A stretch of 13,050 bases of DNA from Acidimicrobiaceae bacterium (GCA_003164275.1 PLSY01000116.1:312-13361), one strand, 5' to 3'. Shown: positions 5,928 to 13,050, numbered from the stretch's first letter. Program-made: numbers and translations. The notes: generated by a model from the letters alone, not told the origin.

Positions 5928-7871
5928 ATGAACGAAGCAATTCAAGTCCTCATCGGCGGCTTGTCATTGGGGGCCGTCTATTTCCTCTTGGGCGCTGGGA
6001 TCAGCATCGTCTTCGGTCAGAGCCGCACAGTCAACTTTGCACACGGCCAATTCCTCGTGATAGCCGGATTCTCGGCGTGGGCAGCGAAGCGAAGTGGAGT
6101 CCCTCTTCTGGCAGCACTGCTGTTCGGCGTCGTTGTGGTGGGAGTCATCGCCTTCGTAGTGGAGCGTCTCTTGTTGCGCAGAGTCATCTCCAATCCGTTC
6201 ACCGCATTCCTGGTTTCGCTCGGAATCTTCTTGATCCTCGAGCAGGCGGTGGTCAGCCTATGGGGGCCGGCGCCGGAGCAGATTGCCTCTCCAGTGAACG
6301 GCTCTTGGAGCGTCGGTGCGATCAGCATCCCGAAGACCACGCCGGTCATGATTGGGTCGGCACTCGTCATCGGTATCGGACTCGTCTTCATCATGCAGCG
6401 CAGCCGCATCGGTCGGATGATCAGGGCTTCAGCTGAAGATGCGTACGCCAGCAGGTACAACGGAATCAACGTCAGCCTCGTTCGCAGCTTTGCCTTCGTG
6501 GCGGGATCCGCCGTCGCTGGGCTGGCGGGAGTGCTGCTCGCGTTGGAGTATCCGATTGACCCAACGGCCGGCGTGACCTACCTCATCACCGGATTCGTCG
6601 TGGCGCTCATCGGTGGGCTTGGGTCGCTGAGCGGCGCAGCCATCGGCGGATTCGTTCTGGCGCTCTCCGAAACCATCGGTGAGGCGTACGGTGCCGGCGA
6701 GTGGGTTGCCGGCATCGGAATCGGGCTGCTCATCCTCGTCCTCATTATCCGCCCGACCGGATTGTTCACGACTTTCGGAGGCGCGATCAGTGAGGCCCAA
6801 GCGGAACTGACGGGCTCCATTCACCGGATCGGCGACAGCCGCCTACGGCGTTGGGGGCCGGTTGCGGGATTCGCTGTGATACTCGCTGTGTTGCCGCTGA
6901 TCGGACTGGGCGCGTCCACCCTGAATACTCTTGAAGTCGCGCTGATATTCGCCATCGTGGCGTATTCGATTGCGCTGCTCTATCGGTTGACGGGCTTGTT
7001 GTCGTTTGGTTCGGGTCTCTCCATGGGGTTAGGCGCATTCTCGTGCGCCATTCTCGTCAGTTCCTGGGACTGGAACTTTTGGCTCTCGATTGTGGTCACG
7101 CTGGTTTTGTGCGGTGTGGTCGGAGCGTTGGTCGGATTGCTGCTCTCTCGAACCAGAGGCCTGTATTTCCTGATCATCACCTTTGCGTTGGCTGACGGAG
7201 CCGCCCTGGTCGAGCAGAACGCGGCGATCACCGGAGGATCGAGTGGACTGACTGTCACTTCGAACTTCGATTCAGTCTTCGGGATCACCTTCGGTAGCGG
7301 CGAATCGATCTACTACCTGAGCGCAGTCGTACTGGCGATCGTGACCCTGGCCATCTGGCTCATCACTCGATCGAACTTTGGACAGCGTGCGCAGGCCATC
7401 CGCGAGAACGAGAAGCTCGCAGCGTCGCTGGGCGTCGGCCCGGTGGGCTACATCGTGGTCGCATTCGCGTTGAGCTCCGTGATTGCCGGACTCGGGGGAA
7501 TTCTCTACCTGTACCAAGATCTGGCAATCACTCCGGGACTCTTCACCGCGTTGGCCTTGGTGAGCTTGCCCCTGATGGTGATTCTGGGGGGTGTGCTTTC
7601 TCCGACGGGGCCACTCGTGGGGGCACTCGTGCTCTCTTTGGTCCCGCATTTCTTGAACTTCAACACCAACGCCGAGACCTATGTCTACGGAGCGATCATC
7701 ATCGTCCTGATGCTGGGGGCCCAAAGCGGCCTCGTCCCTTATGTGGACGATCTCTGGCTGCGGTTGGCCGCAGCGGTTCGCCGACACCTCGGATCTGATC
7801 CCGAGGCTCCCGACGGACTTCTCGTGGCCACCGGCGAATTTGTCCCGCGAGACTTGTCGGTTCGAAAGTGA
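5928..7871 (+). CDS. Fused LivH-LivM permease of the Liv-type ABC importer
   Basis: This 647-residue multi-span membrane protein forms the transport channel. Residues 1 to about 280 are LivH-like: NFAHG (36-40), the cytoplasmic ATPase-contact loop IRASAEDAYASRYNGIN (165-181), VALIGGLGSLSGAAIGG, and the terminal RPTGLF. A polar linker with a charged stretch (about 285-310) follows. Residues from about 312 on are LivM-like: YRLTGLLSFGSGLSMGLGAF (from 352), the second contact loop IRENEKLAASLGV (491-503), and LGGVLSPTGPLVGA (from 553). The C-terminal 40 residues are hydrophilic. The two permeases are separate genes in E. coli (livH, livM); here there is no stop between them, which fixes a 1:1 ratio. 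The start at 5928 has only a weak AAGAG site 11 bases upstream. It lies between livF and the carboxylase alpha-gamma gene on the same strand. Confidence 0.93.
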   Translation: MNEAIQVLIGGLSLGAVYFLLGAGISIVFGQSRTVNFAHGQFLVIAGFSAWAAKRSGVPLLAALLFGVVVVGVIAFVVERLLLRRVISNPFTAFLVSLGIFLILEQAVVSLWGPAPEQIASPVNGSWSVGAISIPKTTPVMIGSALVIGIGLVFIMQRSRIGRMIRASAEDAYASRYNGINVSLVRSFAFVAGSAVAGLAGVLLALEYPIDPTAGVTYLITGFVVALIGGLGSLSGAAIGGFVLALSETIGEAYGAGEWVAGIGIGLLILVLIIRPTGLFTTFGGAISEAQAELTGSIHRIGDSRLRRWGPVAGFAVILAVLPLIGLGASTLNTLEVALIFAIVAYSIALLYRLTGLLSFGSGLSMGLGAFSCAILVSSWDWNFWLSIVVTLVLCGVVGALVGLLLSRTRGLYFLIITFALADGAALVEQNAAITGGSSGLTVTSNFDSVFGITFGSGESIYYLSAVVLAIVTLAIWLITRSNFGQRAQAIRENEKLAASLGVGPVGYIVVAFALSSVIAGLGGILYLYQDLAITPGLFTALALVSLPLMVILGGVLSPTGPLVGALVLSLVPHFLNFNTNAETYVYGAIIIVLMLGAQSGLVPYVDDLWLRLAAAVRRHLGSDPEAPDGLLVATGEFVPRDLSVRK

Positions 7872-7934
7872 TATAACCATTCGCATAGTAATAATTCGGC
7901 AGTGGGTACCTATGAGGGCAAGGAGTTGAGGCAC
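7872..7934 (+). promoter_or_regulatory. AT-rich spacer before the carboxylase genes
   Basis: This 63-bp gap contains one of the most AT-rich short runs of the window (7871-7896, including TATAA and TAATAAT) and the ribosome binding site AAGGAG (7920-7925). A weak pairing of TTCGAA (7861-7866) and CATAGT (7884-7889) with a 17-bp spacer could be a secondary promoter, but the -35 matches poorly. The carboxylase genes may simply be read through from the transporter operon. Confidence 0.3.
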
Positions 7935-10349
7935 ATGGGAGACCAGCAGACGAACCCGAAGGAACTCGGGAGTCCCATCAGCACGAGCACGATCGATGGG
8001 CTGATCAGGAACCGACAGGTTGATCCCGAGGGACTGATCGGTGGCCCCTGGAACGGCAAGGTCTACTCCTACGTGCCGCCCGTGGAACTGGACATTGACC
8101 CCAGTGTCGAGCTTCACCGAGAATTTAACAAAGAGATCGATCCGGTGACCTACCAAGTTCTTCGGTCCAGGTTCTGGAACATGAACCTCGACCACTCCGA
8201 CACCATCAAACGAGTCTCTGGTTCGCCGCTCATCGTGTATATGGATGACTTCAATACCTCGTTGTTGACCGAGGACGGCGACAACATCGTCTGCGGGCCC
8301 TCAGTTCAGTACTTCACGGGCCATGGCGACCTCGTCGTCAAGTGGACGCTGGAGAACCGGAGCGCCAACCCCGGGATCGAGGAGGGAGACGTCTTTCTCC
8401 AGAATGACCCGTACATCGGGACGCAGCACCAGATGGACACCGTCATCTATGAGCCACTCTTCTGGGAAGGAAAGCTCTTCTCGTGGATCCTGAGTTCTTG
8501 CCACATGGGAGACATCGGTGGTGTGGATCCAGGGAGTTTCTGTGCCGAAGCCCCCGACATGTTCCACGAGAGCACACCCGTCCCCCCCATAAAGCTGGTT
8601 CGCAAAGGTGTGACCCAGGTCGATGTCGCGGACATGTTCATTCGCAAGAGCCGGACGCCGGACATGGTCGCCCTGCAGATCCGGAGTCAACTTGCGGGAC
8701 TGCGATTGACCAAAGAGCGCATGCTCGAACTCCTGCAGGAGCACGGGGCCGGAGTCATCAAAGGGACGATGCGGCGAATTATCCGGGACTGTTCTGAAGC
8801 AGTCTCTCGCCGCCTGCTTCGCATTCCGGACGGGGAATGGCAAGAGACCATTTTCGTCGGAAGTGCTGGGCCCAACGACCGCGACGTGCATCGCCTGGTG
8901 ACCCGCGTCAAGAAGGAGGGTGACCGACTCATCTTCTCCAACGCAGGCAGCGACCCGCAATTCTTTGCCGCCAACGGAACGTTTTCTGCGTGGCGATCCG
9001 GAATCATCTGTGCAGGGTCGAACCTCTTGGCGTTCGATCAGTCCTATTGCCCTGCGGGCGTCGCTGATCACATGGAGTTCCAGCCAACGCCGGGCACAAT
9101 GACCGTTGCGACCTATCCCGGAGCAGTGACCCCGCTCACGGCTTCGATCGTCAGTGTGTACCTGGCCAGCCAGGCCATCAGCAAGATGGTGCTTGCAGGA
9201 CCAGCCGATGTGCGTGAGGTGGCGAACGCAACCGGGGGCATCTCTCTGCCGGGTTGGTGGGTCGCCAGCGGAACCGACCGTCACGGCAACTTCGTTGCTG
9301 ACCTGACCGGCGACTCGCTGATGGGCTCGATTGGGGCGTTCCCGTACCGGGATGGTGTCGACACCGGTGGAGCGTGGTGGTGGCCTCGCAGCACGGCCGG
9401 CAACCTCGAAGAGTGGGAGGCCTCGCTGCCGATTCTCTACCTCTACCGACGCGAGCAGATTGACAGCGGTGGTGCTGGTCGTTGGCGGGGTGGTAATGGC
9501 CTTGAGAAGGCGATCATCATGCACAAGACGGACGATCTCAACGCCCAGATCATCGCGACAGACCCAGCGATCAACACCTCCCCAGGGCTCGCCGGTGGGA
9601 TGCCCGGGCACCCGGGGAATCACATGATTGTGAGGGATTCGGCGATCCGAGAGGTAATGGCAAAGGGCCAGATCCCTACGAATAGGGAGGACCTCGAAGC
9701 CCTCGTTGGTGCGACTGAACGACTCTCACCAAAGACCAACCGACCCCTCTCGAGCGGTGATGTGTTTGCTTTGGAGTACACGGCCGGAGGTGGATTTGGA
9801 GATGCGTTGCACCGGGATCCGAGCCATGTGCAAGAGGACGTCGCTCGCCACCAGCTCACCAGGGATGCAGCCAAGTCGAAGTACGGAGTGGCGATCGCCT
9901 CGGATGGTCAAGTCGATTCGGCAGCGACGGAACGCCTGAGGGCTGATGAAAGAGCGCGCCGATTGGCCGACGCGATCGCTCCCATCTCGAACGGCCGGGG
10001 CACCTTCAGCCTGGAGGAGGTCCACCAGATCGGAGATTCGCTGGGCATCGCATTCTCCGCAAACGGTGATGCCTCTTGGGCTTGCGTGGATTGTGGCCAT
10101 GATCTCGCTGCCGCCAAGGACAACTTCAAGCAAGGCGCAGCGCTCATCCAGGTCAATCCGAGCGCGGTCGATGCGATCATGTATCCGGACCCATCGGACT
10201 TCTCCGACGTGGACTTCGTGATGCGCCAGTTCCTTTGCCCGAACTGCGGCACCCTGCTCTCGGTTGAATGCTGTCGAGGCGACGATGAGCCGTCCTTCGA
10301 GTTCTCATTCACCGAGCGCGGTCTCGCATTCTTGGCCGCATCGACATGA
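7935..10349 (+). CDS. Ketone carboxylase-type subunit: HyuB/acetone carboxylase alpha fused to a gamma-like zinc-ribbon domain
   Basis: This 804-residue protein is the presumed catalytic subunit of an ATP-dependent carboxylase. Residues about 40-655 are the hydantoinase B/oxoprolinase fold. NDPYIGTQHQMD (157-168) and the later CHMGDIGG give His165, Asp168 and His190. This HxxD plus His at +25 spacing is the one I recall for the Mn site of Xanthobacter acetone carboxylase alpha. GGGFGD (618-623) and KYGVAI close the domain. After a linker, residues about 705-804 carry CVDCGHD (Cys717, Cys720) and CPNCGTLLSVE (Cys768, Cys771), a zinc-ribbon pattern that, with KDN and the YP segment between, resembles the acetone carboxylase gamma subunit (AcxC). 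Plain HyuB proteins lack this tail. I start at the ATG at 7935 after AAGGAG; a GTG at 7902 would add 11 residues. Alternative: an ATP-dependent hydantoinase, which the gamma-like domain makes less likely. Confidence 0.88.
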   Translation: MGDQQTNPKELGSPISTSTIDGLIRNRQVDPEGLIGGPWNGKVYSYVPPVELDIDPSVELHREFNKEIDPVTYQVLRSRFWNMNLDHSDTIKRVSGSPLIVYMDDFNTSLLTEDGDNIVCGPSVQYFTGHGDLVVKWTLENRSANPGIEEGDVFLQNDPYIGTQHQMDTVIYEPLFWEGKLFSWILSSCHMGDIGGVDPGSFCAEAPDMFHESTPVPPIKLVRKGVTQVDVADMFIRKSRTPDMVALQIRSQLAGLRLTKERMLELLQEHGAGVIKGTMRRIIRDCSEAVSRRLLRIPDGEWQETIFVGSAGPNDRDVHRLVTRVKKEGDRLIFSNAGSDPQFFAANGTFSAWRSGIICAGSNLLAFDQSYCPAGVADHMEFQPTPGTMTVATYPGAVTPLTASIVSVYLASQAISKMVLAGPADVREVANATGGISLPGWWVASGTDRHGNFVADLTGDSLMGSIGAFPYRDGVDTGGAWWWPRSTAGNLEEWEASLPILYLYRREQIDSGGAGRWRGGNGLEKAIIMHKTDDLNAQIIATDPAINTSPGLAGGMPGHPGNHMIVRDSAIREVMAKGQIPTNREDLEALVGATERLSPKTNRPLSSGDVFALEYTAGGGFGDALHRDPSHVQEDVARHQLTRDAAKSKYGVAIASDGQVDSAATERLRADERARRLADAIAPISNGRGTFSLEEVHQIGDSLGIAFSANGDASWACVDCGHDLAAAKDNFKQGAALIQVNPSAVDAIMYPDPSDFSDVDFVMRQFLCPNCGTLLSVECCRGDDEPSFEFSFTERGLAFLAAST

Positions 10350-10468
10350 GCTTCGCTTAGGTCGTTTTCGTCTATCGGCGATTCAACCGCAGCGGTGACT
10401 AGCTGGAGGATTTCGCGCCCACCAAAACCGGAGACGCATCGTGGGCCATAGAACGAAGGGACCAAACA
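10350..10468 (+). promoter_or_regulatory. Spacer between the two carboxylase genes, with palindrome and shared leader element
   Basis: This 119-bp gap has no ORF of note. ACCGC-A-GCGGT (10386-10396) is a small perfect dyad. CGTGGGCC (10440-10447), four bases, then AACGAAGGG (10452-10460) repeats the leader found before the SDR gene (192-214); its GAAGGG serves as the Shine-Dalgarno 8 bases before the GTG at 10469. No clear promoter was found, so co-transcription with the gene before it is likely. Confidence 0.4.
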
Positions 10469-12589
10469 GTGTCTGAACCAACCAAGGGACCCTCTGAGAG
10501 CTATGCAATTGGCGTAGACATCGGAGGGACATTCACCGACTGCGTAGTGATCACCCCTGACGGTTTGATCGTTGGCGCCAAGGCGCCCACGACACCGAAT
10601 GACCGATCAGTTGGCTTCTTTGACTCGATCGAACGTGCTGCAGGAAAGATCGGCGTATCGATTGAGGAACTGCTGGGAAGCTGTGATCGGCTCGTTCATG
10701 GAACGACAACCGGCACGAATGCCATAGTTTCTCGAGATGGCGCCCGAACTGGCTTGATCACAACCGCTGGCCAGGGCGACATCATGTTCTTGATGCGTGG
10801 GGGAGGCCGGACCGCAGGACTCTCGCCGGACGAAGCGCTTCACGTCCCGTCGACTGACAAGCCAGATCCGCTGGTGCCGAAGCATCTGATCGCGGAAGTG
10901 CCCGAGCGGGTCGACGTCGACGGCGACGTCATCGTCGCTCTCGACGAGGAAGCAGTCAAAGTGGCTGTCCGACGGCTGGTTGAGGAGGAAGGCGCACAGT
11001 CGTTGGCCGTCAGCCTCATCTGGTCGGTGAAGAACCCCTCACACGAGCGTCGAATACGCGAAATCATCTCCGAAATAACCCCTGATGTGTTTGTCTCGTG
11101 TGCTTCGGATCTGGTCTCGCAGGTCGGAGAATACGAGCGCACAACCACGGCGGTGATGAATGCATATATCGGACCTCTGATGGTCCAATACATCGAAAGC
11201 ATCGAGTCCGGGGCGGCAGCGAACGGCTTTGCCGGCCAAGTTCTCTTCGCACAATGTGCTGGTGGAGCGATCACCGGCGAAGAGGCCAGGCGGGCGCCGA
11301 TTCGAACGGTCCAGTCCGGTCCGGTGGCAGGGATCGTGAGTTCCGAGCTGCTGGCGAGCCGCATTGGTATCGAGAATCTCTTGCTCGCAGATATGGGCGG
11401 AACGACATTCGATGTCAGTGTCGTGCATCATGGCCAGCCGTTGCGAAGAAATACGTCGATCTTCGAGCGATACGAGCTGGCTCTTCCAATGCTGGACGTC
11501 GAATCGATCGGAGCCGGTGGCGGCAGCATCGCGTGGATCGATGGTTCCGAGCGTCTAAACGTCGGCCCCAAGAGCGCAGGTGCGATGCCCGGACCTGCCT
11601 GTTATGGAAATGGAGGCACCGAGGCGACCGTCACCGACGCCGACATCGTCCTGGGCGTGCTCGATCCGAAGACATTCTTGAACGGCCGAATGCAGTTGCA
11701 GCCGTCACTGTCGGCCGATTCCATTCAAGCTCTCGCAGACAGGCTAGGGCTGGGTCTGTACGAGACGGCAGCTGGCATCAACCGAATTGTCGACTCCAAG
11801 ATGGCGGATCTGATCAGACGTATGAGCGTTCTTCGCGGTCTTGACCCTCGTAAGTTCGCGCTGTTCGCCTTCGGGGGAGGCGGACCAGTTCATGCGACTG
11901 CCGTCGCCAGAGAGGCCGGCATCAAGAAAGTCGTCGTGCCGCTGCCCTATGTTGCCGCACTCTGGTCAGCCCTCGGTGCAGCGGTATCGGATGTGTCCCA
12001 CATCTACCAAGAACCGAAGTCGTTCCGATTCCCGGTCTCTGCTGGGCCGATCAACGACATCTTTGAGCGGTTGGAGACATTGGCGCATGACACTCTCGCC
12101 GATGAAGGACTTCTGGAGCTATCCCCCAGAGTCAGTCGTTCGGTGCGCATGAAGTACGCCATGCAGGTGCACGACGTTGAGGTGCCGGTGGGAGCTGGCG
12201 CTCTCAACGATCCAGACATGGACACCATCGACGCCGATTTCGGGATCAAGTATGAGGCGCTGTATGGCGAGGGTTCTGGATATCGCGAAGGTGGGATTGA
12301 AATCACCGGCTTTCAGGTTCGAGTCGATTGCGTGACCGAGAAGCCTCCTTTCGCGCACAGGTCAGCTTCCGAGGATGGGGGAGTGACGCGTGATGTGCGG
12401 CCGGTCTATTGGTCGGAGCTGGGTGAATTGGTCGATACTCCTGTGCTCCGGCTGGACCGAAGCACGTTTAACGACTCGACGCCAGGGCCAGCCCTCATTG
12501 AGCTGCCCGACACCGTCGTGGTGGTGCGCCCGCGCCAGACAGCTCAGTTCGACGACATAGGGAACCTCATTATCGACACGGGGGTTTGA
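10469..12589 (+). CDS. HyuA/AcxA-like ATP-binding subunit of the carboxylase (hydantoinase/oxoprolinase family)
   Basis: This 706-residue subunit should bind and use ATP to activate the substrate or bicarbonate in the cytosol. It belongs to the hydantoinase A/oxoprolinase branch of the actin-like ATPase fold: phosphate-1 loop DIGGTFTD (17-24), HGTTTGTNAI (His77 onwards), phosphate-2 DMGGTTFD (308-315), GAGGGS (348-353), then VGPKSAGAMPGPACYG (365-380) and FAFGGGGPVHA. The C-terminal section carries KYAMQVHDVEVPV and ends with PDTVVVVRPRQTAQFD. Length is that of acetone carboxylase beta (about 700) and of N-methylhydantoinase A, and well under the single-chain oxoprolinase. The GTG start follows GAAGGG at a spacing of 8. 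It lies directly downstream of the alpha-gamma gene; HyuA and HyuB proteins work as a complex. Substrate choice between ketone and cyclic amide cannot be made from this subunit alone. Confidence 0.9.
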   Translation: MSEPTKGPSESYAIGVDIGGTFTDCVVITPDGLIVGAKAPTTPNDRSVGFFDSIERAAGKIGVSIEELLGSCDRLVHGTTTGTNAIVSRDGARTGLITTAGQGDIMFLMRGGGRTAGLSPDEALHVPSTDKPDPLVPKHLIAEVPERVDVDGDVIVALDEEAVKVAVRRLVEEEGAQSLAVSLIWSVKNPSHERRIREIISEITPDVFVSCASDLVSQVGEYERTTTAVMNAYIGPLMVQYIESIESGAAANGFAGQVLFAQCAGGAITGEEARRAPIRTVQSGPVAGIVSSELLASRIGIENLLLADMGGTTFDVSVVHHGQPLRRNTSIFERYELALPMLDVESIGAGGGSIAWIDGSERLNVGPKSAGAMPGPACYGNGGTEATVTDADIVLGVLDPKTFLNGRMQLQPSLSADSIQALADRLGLGLYETAAGINRIVDSKMADLIRRMSVLRGLDPRKFALFAFGGGGPVHATAVAREAGIKKVVVPLPYVAALWSALGAAVSDVSHIYQEPKSFRFPVSAGPINDIFERLETLAHDTLADEGLLELSPRVSRSVRMKYAMQVHDVEVPVGAGALNDPDMDTIDADFGIKYEALYGEGSGYREGGIEITGFQVRVDCVTEKPPFAHRSASEDGGVTRDVRPVYWSELGELVDTPVLRLDRSTFNDSTPGPALIELPDTVVVVRPRQTAQFDDIGNLIIDTGV

Positions 12590-12784
12590 GGGGATCTGCC
12601 TACCGCCGGTAACGCCCTTGCTTTGAGCAGTCCGTGGCCGCAACAAACCCTTCGGCCTCAACGATGGGCCGCCTGATCGAGAAACGGTGGGACGAGAACT
12701 CGAGAGGTGGCGAAGTTCGGCCCCCTTGCTTAACGACGTGTGGGGCTCCGACGTCGATACCACCCACCAGCTCTGGAGACGACT

Positions 12785-12802
12785 TCCCAGGACACCTTGG
12801 GA
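12785..12802. terminator. Hairpin downstream of the carboxylase genes
   Basis: TCCCAGG (12785-12791) and CTTGGGA (12796-12802) form a 7-bp stem with one G-U pair and an ACAC loop. It lies about 195 bases after the HyuA-like stop and has no T-run. It could be a late terminator or chance structure in the gene remnant. Confidence 0.25.
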
Positions 12803-12816
12803 TCGACCATGGGGTC

Positions 12817-12834
12817 TCAGTGTGGTCACACTGA
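12817..12834. promoter_or_regulatory. 18-bp inverted repeat, candidate operator or hairpin
   Basis: TCAGTGTG (12817-12824) and CACACTGA (12827-12834) are perfect inverted repeats around GT. Arms this long with a 2-bp centre are typical of dimeric regulator sites and poor for RNA hairpins, because the loop is too small. No adjacent promoter or regulator gene is evident. Confidence 0.3.
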
Positions 12835-12981
12835 CTCATCGAGCGCTCGTGGGCCTGCAGGCCGAGATTCGCCGGCCGATGGGTCCCAACGAGGCAAGCG
12901 GGGCGATTGAACGGTTCGGCGGACTGTGATCGCGCTCGCGGCCACTTTTGGGCTTCCCGATCTGTCAGCAACCTGCGTTGC

Positions 12982-13001
12982 GAAATTCCTCGGAAATTCC
13001 T
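12982..13001. repeat. Tandem pair of GAAATTCCT spaced by 11 bp
   Basis: GAAATTCCT occurs at 12982-12990 and again at 12993-13001. The period of 11 bp puts both copies on the same DNA face, and each contains the near-palindrome GAAATTCC. It could be a regulatory site for a gene beyond the right edge. Confidence 0.3.
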
Positions 13002-13050
13002 GCTTCTCGATGGACGGAAGCAATCAAGTGGAATAGTATGCATGATTACT

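Larger units (their letters stand above)
12627..12976 (+). pseudogene. Decayed paralogue of the gene ending at position 96
   Basis: The frame open from 12627 to the TGA at 12927-12929 ends PNEASGAIERFGGL. Its last codons align with codons 1-13 of the window's opening gene fragment. After one base is lost near 12924-12925, the next frame continues VIALAATFGLPDLSATC, matching VIAELKDHPPLPDLLAT. By eye 15 of 31 residues are identical across the joined frames, and the DNA shows an exact shared block GCTTCCCGATCT followed four bases later by GCAACCTG. The terminal TGA of the intact copy is TGC here. A frameshift plus loss of the stop marks this as a dead copy. The homologous part is 12885-12976; the upstream limit is only the extent of the open frame, because the intact copy's 5' part lies outside the window. 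Confidence 0.6.
12590..13050. other. 461-bp region without an intact gene: decayed gene, two dyads, direct repeat
   Basis: No open frame here has both a ribosome binding site and a recognisable product. The region holds a frameshifted gene remnant (12627-12976), a 7-bp-stem hairpin (12785-12802), an 8-bp dyad (12817-12834), a short palindrome TACCGCCGGTA just after the HyuA-like gene (12601-12611), and a direct repeat near the end (12982-13001). An ATG at 13038 could open a further gene, but the window ends 10 bases later. Confidence 0.6.

Noticed and set aside
7272..8195. 307-codon minus-strand frame across the permease/carboxylase boundary
   Set aside because: His/Gln/Asp-rich sequence without a domain; it crosses the end of one real gene and the start of another.
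8301..9623. 440-codon minus-strand open frame opposite the carboxylase alpha-gamma gene
   Set aside because: Length comes from low stop frequency in GC-rich antisense. The plus strand here encodes conserved HyuB motifs, and no ribosome binding site or domain supports the antisense frame.
7935..12589. Annotation as ATP-dependent N-methylhydantoinase or 5-oxoprolinase
   Set aside because: The superfamily match allows it, but the AcxC-like zinc domain and the acetone-carboxylase spacing of metal ligands favour a ketone carboxylase. The alternative is kept open in the entries.
12600..13043. 147-codon minus-strand frame in the right-hand intergenic region
   Set aside because: No recognisable motif and no supporting start signal; the plus strand shows homology to the gene fragment at 1-96 instead.

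Overview
The window looks like a piece of a moderately high-GC actinobacterial chromosome. The reasons are GTG starts, purine-rich Shine-Dalgarno sites, G/C-biased third codon positions, strong hairpins without U-tracts, and a Liv-type permease with LivH and LivM fused. A lineage such as Acidimicrobiia would fit, but that is inference from style only. No rRNA, tRNA, CRISPR array, insertion sequence or phage gene is visible.

Left part (1-2704). The last 31 codons of an unidentified gene are followed by a short-chain dehydrogenase/reductase (226-990, +). An aldehyde dehydrogenase (2704-1238, -) faces it, with two back-to-back hairpins in the convergent gap.

Centre (2705-7871). A divergent control region carries a near-consensus promoter (TTGACA, 17 bp, TATGAT) driving rightwards and a weaker one driving the aldehyde dehydrogenase leftwards. 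Rightwards lies a Liv-type ABC importer: substrate-binding protein, LivG ATPase, LivF ATPase and one 647-residue LivH-LivM fusion permease. A hairpin with two mutually exclusive pairings follows the binding-protein gene, a common position for a device that lowers expression of the membrane parts.

Right part (7872-12589). Two genes encode an ATP-dependent carboxylase of the acetone/acetophenone carboxylase type (HyuA/HyuB superfamily). The first joins the alpha (HyuB/AcxB-like) subunit to a C-terminal zinc-ribbon domain resembling the acetone carboxylase gamma subunit (AcxC). The second encodes the HyuA/AcxA-like ATP-binding beta subunit. So a three-subunit enzyme is encoded by two genes.

Working model (inference): the importer brings in a small organic compound, the SDR may interconvert a secondary alcohol and a ketone, the carboxylase adds CO2/bicarbonate to the ketone at the cost of ATP to give a beta-keto acid, and the aldehyde dehydrogenase removes an aldehyde intermediate. 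No CoA ligase, thiolase or regulator gene lies in the window, so the substrate is unknown.

The final 461 bases hold no intact gene. They contain a decayed paralogue of the gene whose 3' end opens the window: both ends of the locus carry related C-terminal coding sequence, the right-hand one frameshifted and without its stop codon.
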